Part shown: positions 1 to 14,759 of the stretch, piece by piece
Layout: each line of letters opens with the position of its first letter
Position numbering within the stretch: position 1 is the first letter of the stretch
From: Flaccisagitta enflata
Taxonomy: Eukaryota > Chaetognatha > Sagittoidea > Aphragmophora
Assembly: GCA_965153355.1 (NCBI GenBank)
Contig: OZ231127.1
Location: forward strand, 51,522,001 to 51,586,000
Direction of reading: 5' to 3'
DNA length: 64,000 bases
Position numbers and translations under genes: made by a program
The notes under the pieces: generated by a model
Told to the model about the DNA's origin: nothing
Databases searched by the model: none
Seen by the model: the letters and a program-made list of their open reading frames with translations, nothing else

Positions 1-17
1 CGCTCGGAATTCAAAAA

Positions 18-80
18 TGTGACGGACCTACCGACCGACCGACACGGCAAGGTTTAGAGTCGCGTGTCCGCGACTAAAAA
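18..80 (-). repeat. Family H repeat, truncated copy
   Basis: First of about 20 copies in the window of a dispersed repeat. In the minus orientation of the family, a full copy starts AACAAGGCCGGATACACGG and ends in the hairpin GTCGCG-(N)-CGCGAC followed by TAAAAA. Just before the hairpin lies a run of GACC/GACG tetramers and a CAAAGCGGG-type motif. Here only the tetramer run and the hairpin end remain. No protein is encoded. The class is undetermined. Confidence 0.7.
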
Positions 81-613
81 GAAATATGAAATTATATGAG
101 AACGAGTCACAAAGAACGGTGTTAATTAATGCTCTTGAGTATTTCAAATTTTCGATAAGTGTAATCAAGTTAATGTTCTTTTTAAACGTTTAATTCACGA
201 ATAGAATTGTACAAATATGATTCTGATGTTGCTTTGACAAGAATGTGTAATACTCGCTCATTTCTTCTCTTCCTGCATATTACCACTTCTTTTCCGGCAT
301 ATTACCACCCCCCCTACTCCCCCACTCACCCCCGCCTAATTCTCTTTCCCGATTTCGTACACCGATCATTTGATTGGGCCAATGCACTTACCTTGGATGA
401 GCCGAGCGAGAAAGGCTTTTCTTTCAACTTTATTTTGTAGGCTTTTTCCAGTTTACATTTGGAATAATCGAGTCCCGGAGGCCAACAATCTGCGATAGTC
501 CGCAAAAAGATGTCCACCTCCGCCTCTCCAGCGTAAATCATGTCTGATAGAGAAAAAACAAGAAATGCGGGGTTGTAATATCGTCGCGGACGGATGGCCA
601 GAGGCGTACAACG

Positions 614-647
614 CCCGCCCCCGCCCCCCCCCCCCCCATGTGTACAC

Positions 648-713
<66 letters not shown>
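614..713. repeat. Poly-C and (AC)n microsatellite
   Basis: A C-rich run is followed by about 31 AC units from 651 to 713. Open frames across it are poly-Thr/His or poly-Cys/Val and are not genes. Confidence 0.95.
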
Positions 714-714
<1 letters not shown>

Positions 715-794
715 CCGCGGCATGTTTAATGCGCGATTTTACATATTTCGACTCGAGCGTGACAGATCGACGGATGGACCACCGGACGGACAGA

Positions 795-986
795 AACAAG
801 GCCGGATACACGGCTACCCCAGTCGCGTACGGGTGGGCAGGGGCCATATTTTAGGTCACTTGAACATTTTAGCAGGAGCAGTGAGGCCAAAGACCGCAAA
901 AAAAAAAACAAAAAAAGTAAAGTGTGACGGACGGATCGACGGACCAACAAAGCGGGGTGTAGAGTCGCGTAGCACGCGACTAAAAA
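795..986 (-). repeat. Family H repeat, full-length type A copy
   Basis: Complete type A copy. It carries the AACAAGGCCGG start, a GGGTGGGCAGGGGCC block, GCAGGAGCAGTGAGG, an A-rich stretch, GACGGACGGATCGACGG and the terminal hairpin ending CGACTAAAAA. No terminal inverted repeat pairs the two ends. Confidence 0.8.
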
Positions 987-1193
987 GCCGCACATATGTA
1001 GAGATCACGACTAAAATAGCCAGTAACGACGCCATTGAGAATTGTCTAAGTCAGCTATTCAGTCTTATGGGTTGGTAGGTCGTGTTGTCCTATGAACTGG
1101 AAAACTAAACGACTTCTGTTAATAGGATGAGTAGATGAGAGTATTGTGTAGGCGGCAAATGATTCTTAGGCAATTGGCCAATAGCATCTTATC

Positions 1194-1196
<3 letters not shown>

Positions 1197-1287
<91 letters not shown>

Positions 1288-1293
1288 TGAAAG

Positions 1294-1358
<65 letters not shown>

Positions 1359-1476
1359 GATGGAATGAGAGAGACAGTGGGAGAGGGAGAAGCAGAGAGA
1401 AAGACAGAGCCAGACAGACAGAGAGACAGACAGAAAGACAGACAGACAGACAGAAAACAGACAGACAGACAAGGAC
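1197..1476. repeat. Compound (GA)n/(GACA)n microsatellite
   Basis: About 45 bases of (GA)n pass into long (GACA)n runs with scattered substitutions. A shorter (GA)n follows at 1680-1712. Confidence 0.95.
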
Positions 1477-1672
1477 GAAAGGTCAAAGAGAAAGACAGAC
1501 TGGCATACGGACAGAATCATACAGGCAAAAAGAACACGCACGCACACACTCACAAAGTGAGTGTTATGTATGTAGTTCTTAGACCATTCATTGCCCATTT
1601 TTCGCCATTGTGCTTATTTATACTGTGCTACACTTTCTGTGTGAATACAAACCATTAAAACACGCACAGAAA

Positions 1673-1718
<46 letters not shown>

Positions 1719-1840
1719 AGGACCAGAACAAAACCGAGAGTCCGACAAACCCAGAGATTTGTACATATCGGCGCATATGATAGAATTAGGAGGATGATAA
1801 GAAGCTGAACTTTGCGTTATTCCAACTTTCTTCGATTTGC

Positions 1841-1847
<7 letters not shown>

Positions 1848-1937
<90 letters not shown>

Positions 1938-1938
1938 C
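1848..1938. repeat. (CAA)n microsatellite
   Basis: About 30 uninterrupted CAA triplets. The reverse strand reads as poly-Leu and is not a gene. Confidence 0.97.
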
Positions 1939-2106
1939 TCACCGATCGTATCTTCGTATAGAGAAAAGCAGAAGAAAGGAAAGTCGTCGCAGGGTGGCGG
2001 AGGCAATGGCTGCTGATGACTCTCTTCGGCTCCCATTGCTGCTTTTTAACACTTGTACAACTTTGATGAGGATTTCTTCTTTTTTCTCACTTGCACGCTC
2101 ACACTC

Positions 2107-2108
<2 letters not shown>

Positions 2109-2202
<94 letters not shown>

Positions 2203-2210
2203 TCCTCTTT
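2109..2210. repeat. (CT)n microsatellite
   Basis: About 46 CT units with a slightly degenerate right end. The following 2211-2740 is non-repetitive and holds nothing I can assign. Confidence 0.97.
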
Positions 2211-2740
2211 GTATCGTAACTGTTTTATCACAAAGTCATTTGCATAATGGAGGGAATTCGTTTAATTCGAAACACTTTGGCGTCGGCGCTAATTTCTTTT
2301 TGAAAATGATTCTCCACTTGGATTAGTTTAGTTGTGCTGTTACGTGATTTTCCATTAGCGAGTTTGCTTCTTTTTGTTTGGAATTCGTGCCAAGTTAAGA
2401 TCATCACAGATGAGTTTTAGTGCTGTCGTGATTCTCGATTGTGATTGTTAATCTACGTGACGTCGCTTGTTACCTTAAAGATTAAACAAAACAGTTGAGT
2501 GGTTGATGCCTCGGGAACGGACCACCACATTATCGTAACAATAGGGCAAGAAAGAGAAGAATTCAACCGGATATGATAGAATGGGACAACAGTTTTCATT
2601 TTTTACATTTAGAAGTCGGCCGTAATCCTCACTCGGTCTTGAAATGCTAGGTCACCTAGTAGGTGGACGTGGCAAATTTTGAAGCAGGCAAAAATAAGTG
2701 CCCCGACATTTTCAGTCCAGACCAAGAGTCTCCAAGGTTT

Positions 2741-4567
<1,827 letters not shown>

Positions 4568-4637
4568 GCTCAATCGCACAATATCAACCCGACATTCTCT
4601 GGCCAACAGTATTTCAAGGGAGGGATTGTTTGGACAC

Positions 4638-5133
4638 TCAATGACATTGTCCCAACTCTCGTCAATGACATTGTCCCAACTCTCGTCAATGACATTGTCC
4701 CAACTCTCGTCAATGACATTGTCCCAACTCTCGTCAATGACATTGTCCCAACTCTCGTCAATGACATTGTCCCAACTCTCGTCAATGACATTGTCCCAAC
4801 TCTCGTCAATGACATTGTCCCAACTCTCGTCAATGACATTGTCCCAACTCTCGTCAATGACATTGTCCCAACTCTCGTCAATGACATTGTCCCCACTCTC
4901 GTCAATGACATTGTCCCCACTCTCGTCTATGACATTGTCCCCACTCTCGTCAATGACATTGTCCCCACTCTCGTCAATGACATTGTCCCCACTCTCGTCA
5001 ATGACACTGTCCCCACTCTTGTCAATGACACTGTCCCCACTCTTGTCAATGACACTGTCCCCACTCTTGTCAATGACGCTGTCCCCACTCTTGTCAATGA
5101 CATTGTCCCCACTCTTGTCATGACATTGTCCCC
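4638..5133. repeat. 24-bp minisatellite array, about 20 copies
   Basis: The unit is CAATGACATTGTCCCAACTC plus TCGT. Variants are ordered: the first units carry CCCAACTCTCG, then CCCCACTCTCG, then ACTGTCCCCACTCTTG. Because 24 is a multiple of three, several frames stay open, and the resulting octapeptide-repeat frames are not evidence of coding. Confidence 0.95.
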
Positions 5134-5144
5134 ACGTCTGCAGT

Positions 5145-5480
5145 AATTCGCAGTAGGAACAGCAGCAGCCACATCTGAGCAGCATAAATCTTTGTAGATT
5201 TTTTCAAATCTACAAAAATCTTCGTAGATTTTTTCAAATCCACAAAAATCTTTCTTTATCTTTTGTCGGTGTTTAAAACTAGAATCCCAATATGTTATTG
5301 TCCCAATCTATGGTCATGTTGTTCTCTTCCTTGTCCCGATCAATCTCCCATCAATCTAATGTTGTTTCAATCCATTGACATTAACCCAATCTAATGTTAT
5401 AGGCTCAATCTATTGTCTAGTCCTAATGTTGTCGTCCGGCTATGTTGTTAAATTGTCCCAATCCATGGTCCCTTTCTGTT
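5145..5480. repeat. Degenerate spacer related to 10920-11260, inverted
   Basis: It contains GAGCAGCATAAATCTTTG, repeated TCTACAAAAATCTT and a run of TTGTCCCAATCTA-like motifs. The reverse complement of the same ingredients lies at 10920-11260. Confidence 0.65.
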
Positions 5481-6263
5481 GTTGTTAACTAGTTGTAAAA
5501 TACTACTAAGAGGAAGCCCCTCAAGAAATTGAGAGTATGACTAGGGACATGGTCATAAATACGATTAGCAATGAATGTCTCGAAGTAAAGTCTTTGTCCA
5601 AAGGTATAGCTATTGATCCAGCTTATTATGAGAGTTGGGACCATGTGGTCATCACTTGATTGAAGGCAACATCATCACTGGTTTTCTGCTTCAAACCAGT
5701 GATGATGATTGGGGACAAGTTGTCAAAAATGAGGACATTGATGTCCATGTCAAGATTTGGGACAATGTTATAGAGAGTTGGGAGAATGTTTTTGTTTTTG
5801 TTTTAGTTGTCAATAATAAGATTGGGGACAACAACGTCATGAAAAAAGACTTAATTCTTGACAGTGGGTATAAGTTGTCAAGATTGGGGATAATGCTGTC
5901 AAGAATATCAAGATTTGGGATGTCAAGAGTTGGGACAATATGAAAAGAAATCACATTAGAGATGGCCAATGCTGTTAGTGGGATAAAATTGTTTTGTGCT
6001 AAGGAAAAGGCCTTTTTTCATAGCACCTTCTATCATCATTAACATCATCATCATCTTAATCTTATGACATTCTTCCCCTCTCCCATGGCAGCATTGATGA
6101 GAGTAGACAGTGAAGTCAATGAGAGAGGGACAAGAGAGGGACGATGAAGGTGAAAAGTCAACATGTTACAAAGATTTGGATCATTTTGTTGTCAAGAGAA
6201 GGGATAATATTGAATGAGATATGACTATTGATTATAAAAAGTGGTAATCTGTAATGAAAAACA
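5481..6263. other. Low-copy spacer of the minisatellite mosaic
   Basis: The motif GACTAGGGACATGGTCAT at about 5540 recurs at about 7093 and 8581, so this is a diverged relative of the duplicated block downstream. Scattered GGGACAATG motifs occur. No gene is supported. Confidence 0.6.
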
Positions 6264-7624
6264 GTGATGTACTTTACAAGAGTCATGGACCAGAGTTGGG
6301 ACAGCGTCATTGTAGTGAAACAATGTCATTGACGAGTTGGGACAACGTCATTGACGAAGTGGGACAACGTCATTGACGAGGTGGGACAACGTCATTGACG
6401 AGTTGGGACAATGTCATTGACGAGTTGGGACAATGTCATTGACGAGTTGGGACTACGTCATTGACGAGTTGGGACTACGTCATTGACGAGTTGGGACAAC
6501 GCCATTGACAAGTTGGGACAACGTCATTGACGAGTTGGGACAATGTCGTTGACAAGAGTTGGGACAACGTCATTGACGAGTTGGGATAACGTCATTGACA
6601 AGTGTTGGGACATTATCATTGATAAGTGATGTACTTTACAAGAGTCATGGACCAGAGTTGGGACAGGTCATTGTAGTAAAACAATGTTATTGACAATAAT
6701 TGGGACAATGTCATTGACGAGAGTTGGGACAACGTCATTGACGAGAGTTGGGACAGTGATGGACCAGAGTTGGGACAGCGTCATTGTAGTGAAACAATGT
6801 CATTGACAAGAGTTGGGACAACATCATTGACGAGTTGGGACATTGACAAGTTGGGACAACGTCATTGACAAAACAATGTTATTGACAATAATTGGGACAA
6901 CGTCATTGACGAGAGTTGGGACAACGTCATTGACGAGAGTTGGGACAACGTCATTGACGAGAGTTGGGACAACGTCATTGACGAGAGTTGGGACAACGTC
7001 AACATTTGGACAATCTCATTGACGAGAGAACTTAACTAATTGTTAAATACTTTACGTTGAATGCCCCCAAGAGTTCAAGAGTGAGACTAGGGACATGGTC
7101 ATGAATTAGAATAGGCAAAAAATTAACAGCGATGAATGTTGACATCATTGTTGGGGATAAAGTCAATTAGTGGATAATGGGACCATATTTACCAGATAAA
7201 GAAAATAGAGGAAAGATTTCATAAATAGTTGAGGGACTGTCATCAGTGTGAACTCTTTTATATTCGAAAGAGTATCATGAGTCTTGGACTCAGGACTACT
7301 TCACTGAAAAGACTTAGGAGATGTCACTAACAAGACTCAAGGCTCATTCAAAAGATTTGGGATAATGTTATTGATAAGATTCTGGACAACTTCATTGACA
7401 AATTGGAGATTTGTCTCCGGTCAAAAACCTACCATGTTGACCTGCCAAAACCCTGCCATGGTGTGGCATTTCGCGTTCAGCTATGGAGTAAAGAACCCCA
7501 CTGATCCTTCTTTGGATAATCAAGATCTGGTTCTGAAGATAGAAACTCCATCTGCTTTGATAATGATCCCGCGATAGCTTTTGTTGTCCTATAACCTGAC
7601 CGCGTTTGCATCGTTTTCCATCAT
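6264..7624. repeat. Duplicated block, copy 1: degenerate 24-bp array plus 0.6-kb segment
   Basis: It starts GTGATGTACTTTACAAGAGT, runs through an irregular 24-bp array to about 7020 with units in the opposite orientation to 4638-5133, then a low-copy segment at 7036-7624. The whole arrangement recurs at 8022-9134. Part of the start motif is repeated again at about 6628. Units here are shuffled and truncated, unlike the regular array at 8072-8490. Confidence 0.85.
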
Positions 7625-8021
7625 GTGCCTCATTATTTTAGTGCCTCATTTTTGGATGCGTCCTCTCATCTCTATAAGAGGGTTTGTCTGTCCGTCTGTT
7701 GGTCCGTTGGTCTGTTACGCCTGTGCAAAAACCAAGTTTTTCGGCTTTTTTTGGACACGGTGAGATTCTATACTGAAGCAAACTATCGACAAACAAGTTT
7801 TAAAGCCTCCTTTACTACTTAGTTGTTTCATCCGTCTGTTTGTCCATCTGTCTCCCCATATATGTCACATGATGAATACACGCAGAGACACGGCCCGGAC
7901 GCATCGTTGCCCGGGATTTTGTCAATAACATTATCCCAAATCTTGTCAATGACATTGTCTCAAGTCTTGTTAGTGACATCTCCAAAGTCTTTTCAGTGAA
8001 GTTGTCCAGAGTCCAGAGTCC
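7625..8021. other. Spacer between duplicated blocks
   Basis: It contains GTCTGTCCGTCTGTTGGTCC, which resembles the tetramer zone of family H, and short GTCAATGACATTGTC motifs near 7940. No gene is visible. Confidence 0.5.
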
Positions 8022-9134
8022 AAGTGATGTACTTTACAAGAGTCATGGACCAGAGTTGGGTCAGTGTCATTGTAGTGAAACAATGTCATTGACGAGAGTT
8101 GGGACAACGTCATTGACGAGAGTTGGGACAACGTCATTGACGAGAGTTGGGACAACGTCATTGACGAGAGTTGGGACAACGTCATTGACGAGAGTTGGGA
8201 CAACGTCATTGACGAGAGTTGGGACAACGTCATTGACGAGAGTTGGGACAACGTCATTGACGAGAGTTGGGACAACATCATTGACGAGAGTTGGGACAAC
8301 ATCATTGACGAGAGTTGGGACAACATCATTGACGAGAGTTGGGACAACATCATTGACGAGAGTTGGGACAACATCATTGACGAGAGTTGGGACAACGTCA
8401 TTGACGAGAGTTGGGACAACGTCATTGACGAGAGTTGGGACAACATCATTGACGAGAGTTGGGACAACATCATTGACGAGAGTTGGGACAATTTCAATAT
8501 CATTTTGACAATGTCATTGACAAGAGGATTAAACTGGTTGTTAAATACTTAACGTTGAATGCCCCAAAGTTCAAGAATGAGACTAGGGACATGGTCATGA
8601 ATCAGGATTGGCAAAATTTTGACAGCAATTAAGGTTGACTTCATTATTGGGGATGAAGTCAATTAATGGATACTGGGACCGTAGTTATCATTTTAGGAAA
8701 AGTGGAGGAAGGAGGATTTCATTGATAGTTGAGGGACTGACATCAGTGAGATGGTGTCAATGACAAAGGGTGATGTGTCATTGTGAACTCTTTCATATTT
8801 GAGAATATAAAGTCTTGGACTCTGGACAACTTCACTGAAAAGACTTTGGAGATGTCACTAACAAGACTTGGGACAATGTCATTGACAAGATTTGGGATAA
8901 TGTTATTGACAAAATTCGGGACAACTTAATTGACAAGTTGAAGGTTTATCTCCAGTCAAAACCCTACCGCGATGGTGCGGCATTTGGCGTTCAGCTATGG
9001 AGTAAAGAACACCACTGATTCCTGTTGGGATAATCAAGAGGTTCTAAAGATAAACGCTCCATCTGCCTTGATAATGATCCCGTGATAGCTTTTGATGTCC
9101 TTCAACCTGATCGCGTTTGTATCGTTTTCCAGCA
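8022..9134. repeat. Duplicated block, copy 2: regular 24-bp array plus 0.6-kb segment
   Basis: About 17 near-perfect 24-bp units (GACGAGAGTTGGGACAACRT plus CATT) lie at 8072-8490. They are in the inverse orientation to 4638-5133. Units with ACGTC and units with ACATC fall into contiguous runs. The segment at 8530-9134 is a direct, diverged copy of 7036-7624. Confidence 0.9.
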
Positions 9135-9486
9135 TACAAATGGCATTGGATAAGCATCATCCTCAAGACACATCAATGACACCAGACAATGACAATGACT
9201 TGTGAAGACATTGAGAAAACTCAGGAAAACATCAGCGACAAGACTCGGGAAAACATTGACATGACTCGGGAAAACGTCATTGACAATATTCGGGACAGCA
9301 GCATTGACAACAGCAGGGACTCAACAATGGCGTTGTCCTCTCACTCATAACTCATCAACATCTTTGTTCCCTCTTTCATAGCCAAAACAGAAAATGACAC
9401 TGTCCCTTCTAAAAACAGGGACTTTCTTTTCATTACTCTTGACAACTATGCCAAATACCGACATGCCAAGACATGAAACATTGAGA

Positions 9487-10305
<819 letters not shown>

Positions 10306-10316
10306 GGCCATAAAAT

Positions 10317-10915
10317 GATTGAGGGACAAGTCAATTGAGGGACAAGTCAATTGAGGGACAAGTCAATTGAGGGACAAGTCAATTGAGGGACAAGTCAATT
10401 GAGGGACAAGTCAATTGAGGGACAAGTCAATTGAGGGACAAGTCAATTGAGGGACAAGTCAATTGAGGGACAAGTCAATTGAGGGACAAGTCAATTGAGG
10501 GACAAGTCAATTGAGGGACAAGTCAATTGAGGGACAAGTCAATTGAGGGACAAGTCAATTGAGGGACAAGTCAATTGAGGGACAAGTCAATTGAGGGACA
10601 AGTCAATTGAGGGACAAGTCAATTGAGGGACAAGTCAATTGAGGGACAAGTCAATTGAGGGACAAGTCAATTGAGGGACAAGTCGATTGAGGGACAAGTC
10701 GATTGAGGGACAAGTCGATTGAGGGACAAGTCGATTGAGGGACAAGTCAATTGAGGGACAAGTCAATTGAGGGACAAGTCGATTGAGGGACAAGTCGATT
10801 GAGGGACAAGTCGATTGAGGGACAAGTCGATTGAGGGACAAGTTGATTGAGGGACAAGTCGATGGGACAAGTCAATTGGACAAGTCAATTAAGGGACGAG
10901 TCAATCGAGGGACAA
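10317..10915. repeat. 16-bp minisatellite, about 36 copies
   Basis: The unit is TCAATTGAGGGACAAG. The first 22 or so units are identical. Units with TCGATT then appear as runs of four, and the array decays at its right end. It is the reverse complement of the 3411-3765 unit. Confidence 0.96.
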
Positions 10916-10919
10916 TGAC

Positions 10920-11260
10920 AGTGAGACTATAGTATTAGATTGAGGCAAGGTTAATAGATTGGGACAACAACAATAGATTTGTACAATACCAATTGTTTGG
11001 GACAATGACTTATTTTGGATAATGACTATTATTTGGGACATTGACAATTGTTTGGGACAATGACAATTGTTTGGGACAATGACAATTGTTTGGTACAATG
11101 ACAATTGTTTGGGACAATGACAATTGTTTGGGACAAAAACAAATTTCATAGGACAGCGACAATTGCTTGGGACAATTTATAAAGATTTTTGAAGATTTAT
11201 GCTGCTCTGATATGGCTGCTGGGGTTTCTACTGCGAATTACTGCTCTGCTGCTAAATCCC
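10920..11260. repeat. 19-bp repeat and degenerate spacer
   Basis: From 11033 to 11140 the unit ACAATTGTTTGGGACAATG (19 bp) is repeated five to six times. The flanks match 5145-5480 in reverse complement. Confidence 0.8.
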
Positions 11261-11404
11261 CCTTTTAAACCCCTGCCTTATAGCCCCAACCATCCTTAAA
11301 TATATATATAAATATATATTGTTTTGTTATGCAGGATGATTCAGCAGCATCAGCATGACTACAGTGACAAATGTACCGTGGATAAATGGGTGCAGCAGCC
11401 CAGC

Positions 11405-11625
11405 AGCACTAAAGAAGGTTTTCTTAGGGAAAATCTACAAAAATTTTCGTAGATTTTTGCTAAGAGTCTTCTAAGGAAAAATCTACGAAGATTTTCGTAG
11501 ATTTTTTGCTAGGAGTCTTCTTAGGAAAAATCTACGAAAATTTTTGTAGACTTTTTTGCTTGGAGTCTTCTAAGGAAAAATCTATGAAAATTTTCGTAGA
11601 TTTTGGAAAATCTACAAAAATTTTT
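11405..11625. repeat. Tandem repeat of a hairpin-forming unit, period about 50 bp
   Basis: Four units of about 49-50 bp. Each contains the palindrome ATCTACGAAGATTTTCGTAGAT (split by two bases) followed by TTTTTGCTAGGAGTCTTC. Each unit can fold into its own hairpin. Confidence 0.88.
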
Positions 11626-11879
11626 AAGTGCTTCCTTGAATCAGCCAGTGAGCGGGCGCACCATCTTCCATGAACCATGTTTCAAAAACGCCATTTTTAT
11701 GCCATTTTCTAAAGAGGTACCTTACTTCATTCAGCTCTCATTTCTAAACCGGCAGTTAGATGCAGTAATGCGGTTGGCATAACTGCTGGAATATTTGAAG
11801 CATTCAGAACCTCACCAATGTTTTAGATTTTTATTTGTAAGGAAGTATGAGGCTTTAAGTGATGCGAATAAACTTACTT

Positions 11880-12553
11880 CAAAGGTTGCTTGGACAATAT
11901 CATTGAAAAGAGTTGGGACAATGCTATTGACCAGAGTTGGGACAATGTCATTGGCAAGGGTTGGGACAATGCCAAGAGTTGGGACAGTGCCACTGACAAG
12001 AGTTGGGATAATGTCATGGATGAGAGTTGGATAAATGTCATCAAGACATGTCAATGACACGAGACAATAATAAGACTCGGGAAGACATTGAGAAGACTCG
12101 GGAAGACAGAGGACTCGGGCAAACGTCATTGAGCAGACTCAAGACTGGGGGGAAAACATAAGCAAGACTCAGTTGAACATCATTGACAATATATGGGACA
12201 ACAGCATTGACAAGAGCAGGGACTCGACAATGGCGTTATCCCCACACTCATTAATCAACATCTTTGTCCCCTCTTTCATAGGTCTCATAGCCAAAACAGT
12301 AAATGACACTGTCCCTCCTAAAACAGTGACTTTTTTAGTTGGGTGCTACGCAACTCTATACCCCGCTATGTTGGTCCGTTGGTTGGTCGGTCCCCTTTTT
12401 ACTTTTTCAGCGTTTTTTGAGCTTTGAGCATACGGCTCCTGCCCAGATGCCCTAGTGACCTTCTCCAGCACTGCTCCTGCACTGCCCACCTGCATCGACT
12501 AGAGATAGCCGTGTATCCAGCCTTCATTACTCTTAACAACCATGCCAAATACC

Positions 12554-12556
<3 letters not shown>
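11880..12556. repeat. Minisatellite remnant and duplicated segment, copy 1
   Basis: Degenerate GAGTTGGGACAATG units lie at 11890-12060. The segment 12002-12556 (GACACGAGACAATAATAAG, AGACTCGGGAAGAC, and a family H copy) recurs at 12595-13165. Confidence 0.85.
12331..12524 (+). repeat. Family H repeat, type A, plus orientation
   Basis: The hairpin is degraded (GTTGGGTGCTACGCAAC). The rest follows type A: CCGTTGGTTGGTCGGTCC, CCTGCCCAGATGCC and GCCGTGTATCC. It lies inside the duplicated segment, so it was present before the duplication. Confidence 0.75.
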
Positions 12557-12594
<38 letters not shown>

Positions 12595-12597
<3 letters not shown>

Positions 12598-13165
12598 GGG
12601 ATAATGTCATGGATGAGAGTTGGATAAATGTCATCAAGACACGTCAATGACACGAGACAATGATAAGACTCGGGAAGACTGAGAAGACTCGGGAAGACAG
12701 AGGACTTGGGCAAACGTCATTGAGCAGACTCAAGACTGGGGGGAAAACATAAGCAAGACTCAGTTGAACATCATTGACAATATATGGGACAACAGCATTG
12801 ACAAGAGCAGGGACAATGGCAGGGACAAGAGCAGGGACAATGGCGTTATCCCCACACTCAATCAACATCTTTGTCCCCTCTTTCATAGGTCTCATAGCCA
12901 AAACAGTAAATAACACTGTCCCTCCTAAAACAGTGACTTTTTTAGTTGGGTGCTACGCAACTCTACACCCCGCTATGTTGGTCCGTTGGTTGGTCAGTTT
13001 GTTGGTCAATCCCCTTTTTACTTTTTCGGCGTTTTTTGAGCTTTGAGCATACGGCTCCTGCCCAGATGCCCTAGTGACCTTCACCAGCACTGCTCCTGCC
13101 CACCCGCATGTGACTAGGGTAGCCGTGTATCCGGCCTTTTCATTACTCTTAACAACCATGCCAAA
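12595..13165. repeat. Duplicated segment, copy 2
   Basis: Direct copy of 12002-12556, separated from it by (GA)n at 12557-12594. It includes a second family H copy at 12938-13138 and small indels, for example an extra GCAGGGACAATG. Confidence 0.85.
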
Positions 13166-13189
13166 TACCAACATGCCAAGACATAAAAT

Positions 13190-13194
<5 letters not shown>

Positions 13195-13260
<66 letters not shown>
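13195..13260. repeat. (GA)n microsatellite
   Basis: About 33 GA units. Confidence 0.97.
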
Positions 13261-13263
<3 letters not shown>

Positions 13264-14520
13264 ATTTCAGCAGGAGGCTCACCGTTCTAATTTCCAGACC
13301 AACGCAAGGCTGACATGGCAATATCAGTTCATGAGGGACTAGCAATTGATATTATTGCTATCAAATGTTGGGGAAGGTATAATTGCTTAAAAATTTGGTT
13401 TGTGAAAATAGGCTGACTTTTTTTATCCCATTGAAACGTGTCCACCCAAGGTGGCGTTCGCTCTCTATTTTCCTGTAACAAATTGTAACAGTTCTTAATT
13501 ATCCCTTTTCTCGAGGCCCATTGAGTTGTTTTAATGATCATTTGAAGTCATCATGGCTGTTTGGTCATACTTGATTGATATTGTCTCACCGAAAACATGA
13601 ACTGTCCAAATTTGTACTTTTTGAGCACCTGAAAGTGATTACGGAAAAGAAGGCAATTTTGGACAAATTTGAAGGGAATGGCATAAGTTCATTTCATTCT
13701 CATTATGGGTAAAATAGTGGACTAATATGGGCTCAGATACGCCCCCATTTCACAAGAAAGACATCCCAAAAAATTGCGCGAAAAAATTCAAAGATGGAAG
13801 ATTTATGATAAAATCTTGAATTTTGGACAATCACTGTTTTTCATATTTTTCTAATTGTCCCATCCACGTTAACTTAAGATAATCATATTTTTTCATAAAA
13901 AGTGGTAATTTTGATGGCCTATGCTTGTTGGCCCTAACTAGTGGATTGCATACAAGATGAATTCCGCTTGTTTGTTTGTGTTTTCACACTCAAAGGGGAA
14001 AATATTTAAATTTCGGAAAACTACAGTTTTTCTGCAATTTTCACAAAAATCGTCAATTTGGCATATCGGCCCAGATCAATAAGGATATCTCATGAATTTT
14101 TCAAACAATTCACATGAAATTTTGTATGAAAACTCACTGAGGCAAAATCTAGTAAAGGCGGGTGAATCATGACGCTTTCAGTATGGCGAGATCAGCCAAG
14201 GGGGAGGGGACAACTGCTAGTTGCTGCCCCACTTATGCGCGGACTTGGGGAAAAAATGTCAAAAGTAATAAAAATTTCAATTTATTTAACACAAGATTTT
14301 TAAATGTTTTAGATGATTCTGAATCGATTGAGACAAACTTTTTTTCTTCTTAATTTTCCCACTACCCCCCCCACGGCCAGGGGGGGGGAAAGATAGGGGG
14401 CCATTAAGCTTCGACAATACCCAAATTTAATCCCCCGGACATCGATGTTCATCATTCTGTCATAGTTAACCAGAAATATCTGATTCTAAAAATATGATTT
14501 TTCAGGGCCAAGTGTGAGTC
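13261..14520. other. Non-repetitive AT-rich stretch, no gene seen
   Basis: The longest open frame is about 63 codons with no recognisable motif. A G/C homopolymer patch lies near 14360-14395. I see nothing assignable. Confidence 0.5.
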
Positions 14521-14526
14521 TGTTGC

Positions 14527-14530
<4 letters not shown>

Positions 14531-14603
<73 letters not shown>

Positions 14604-14634
14604 GATAGATAAATGGATAGAAAGATAGATAGAC
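14531..14634. repeat. (GA)n/(GATA)n microsatellite
   Basis: (GA)n to about 14597, then GATAGATA-like units. Confidence 0.95.
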
Positions 14635-14722
14635 GGACACACACGAAAGAAATGGCTAGACCCTTGGCCATAAAAAAAAAACTTTATCTCCTAAAATTGA
14701 AGCCAATATCACCAACGTTAGA

Positions 14723-14757
<35 letters not shown>

Positions 14758-14759
14758 TT

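Noticed and set aside
7970-8508. SLTRVGTT / MTLSQLSS repeat frames
   Set aside because: Same 24-bp array artefact, open on both strands.
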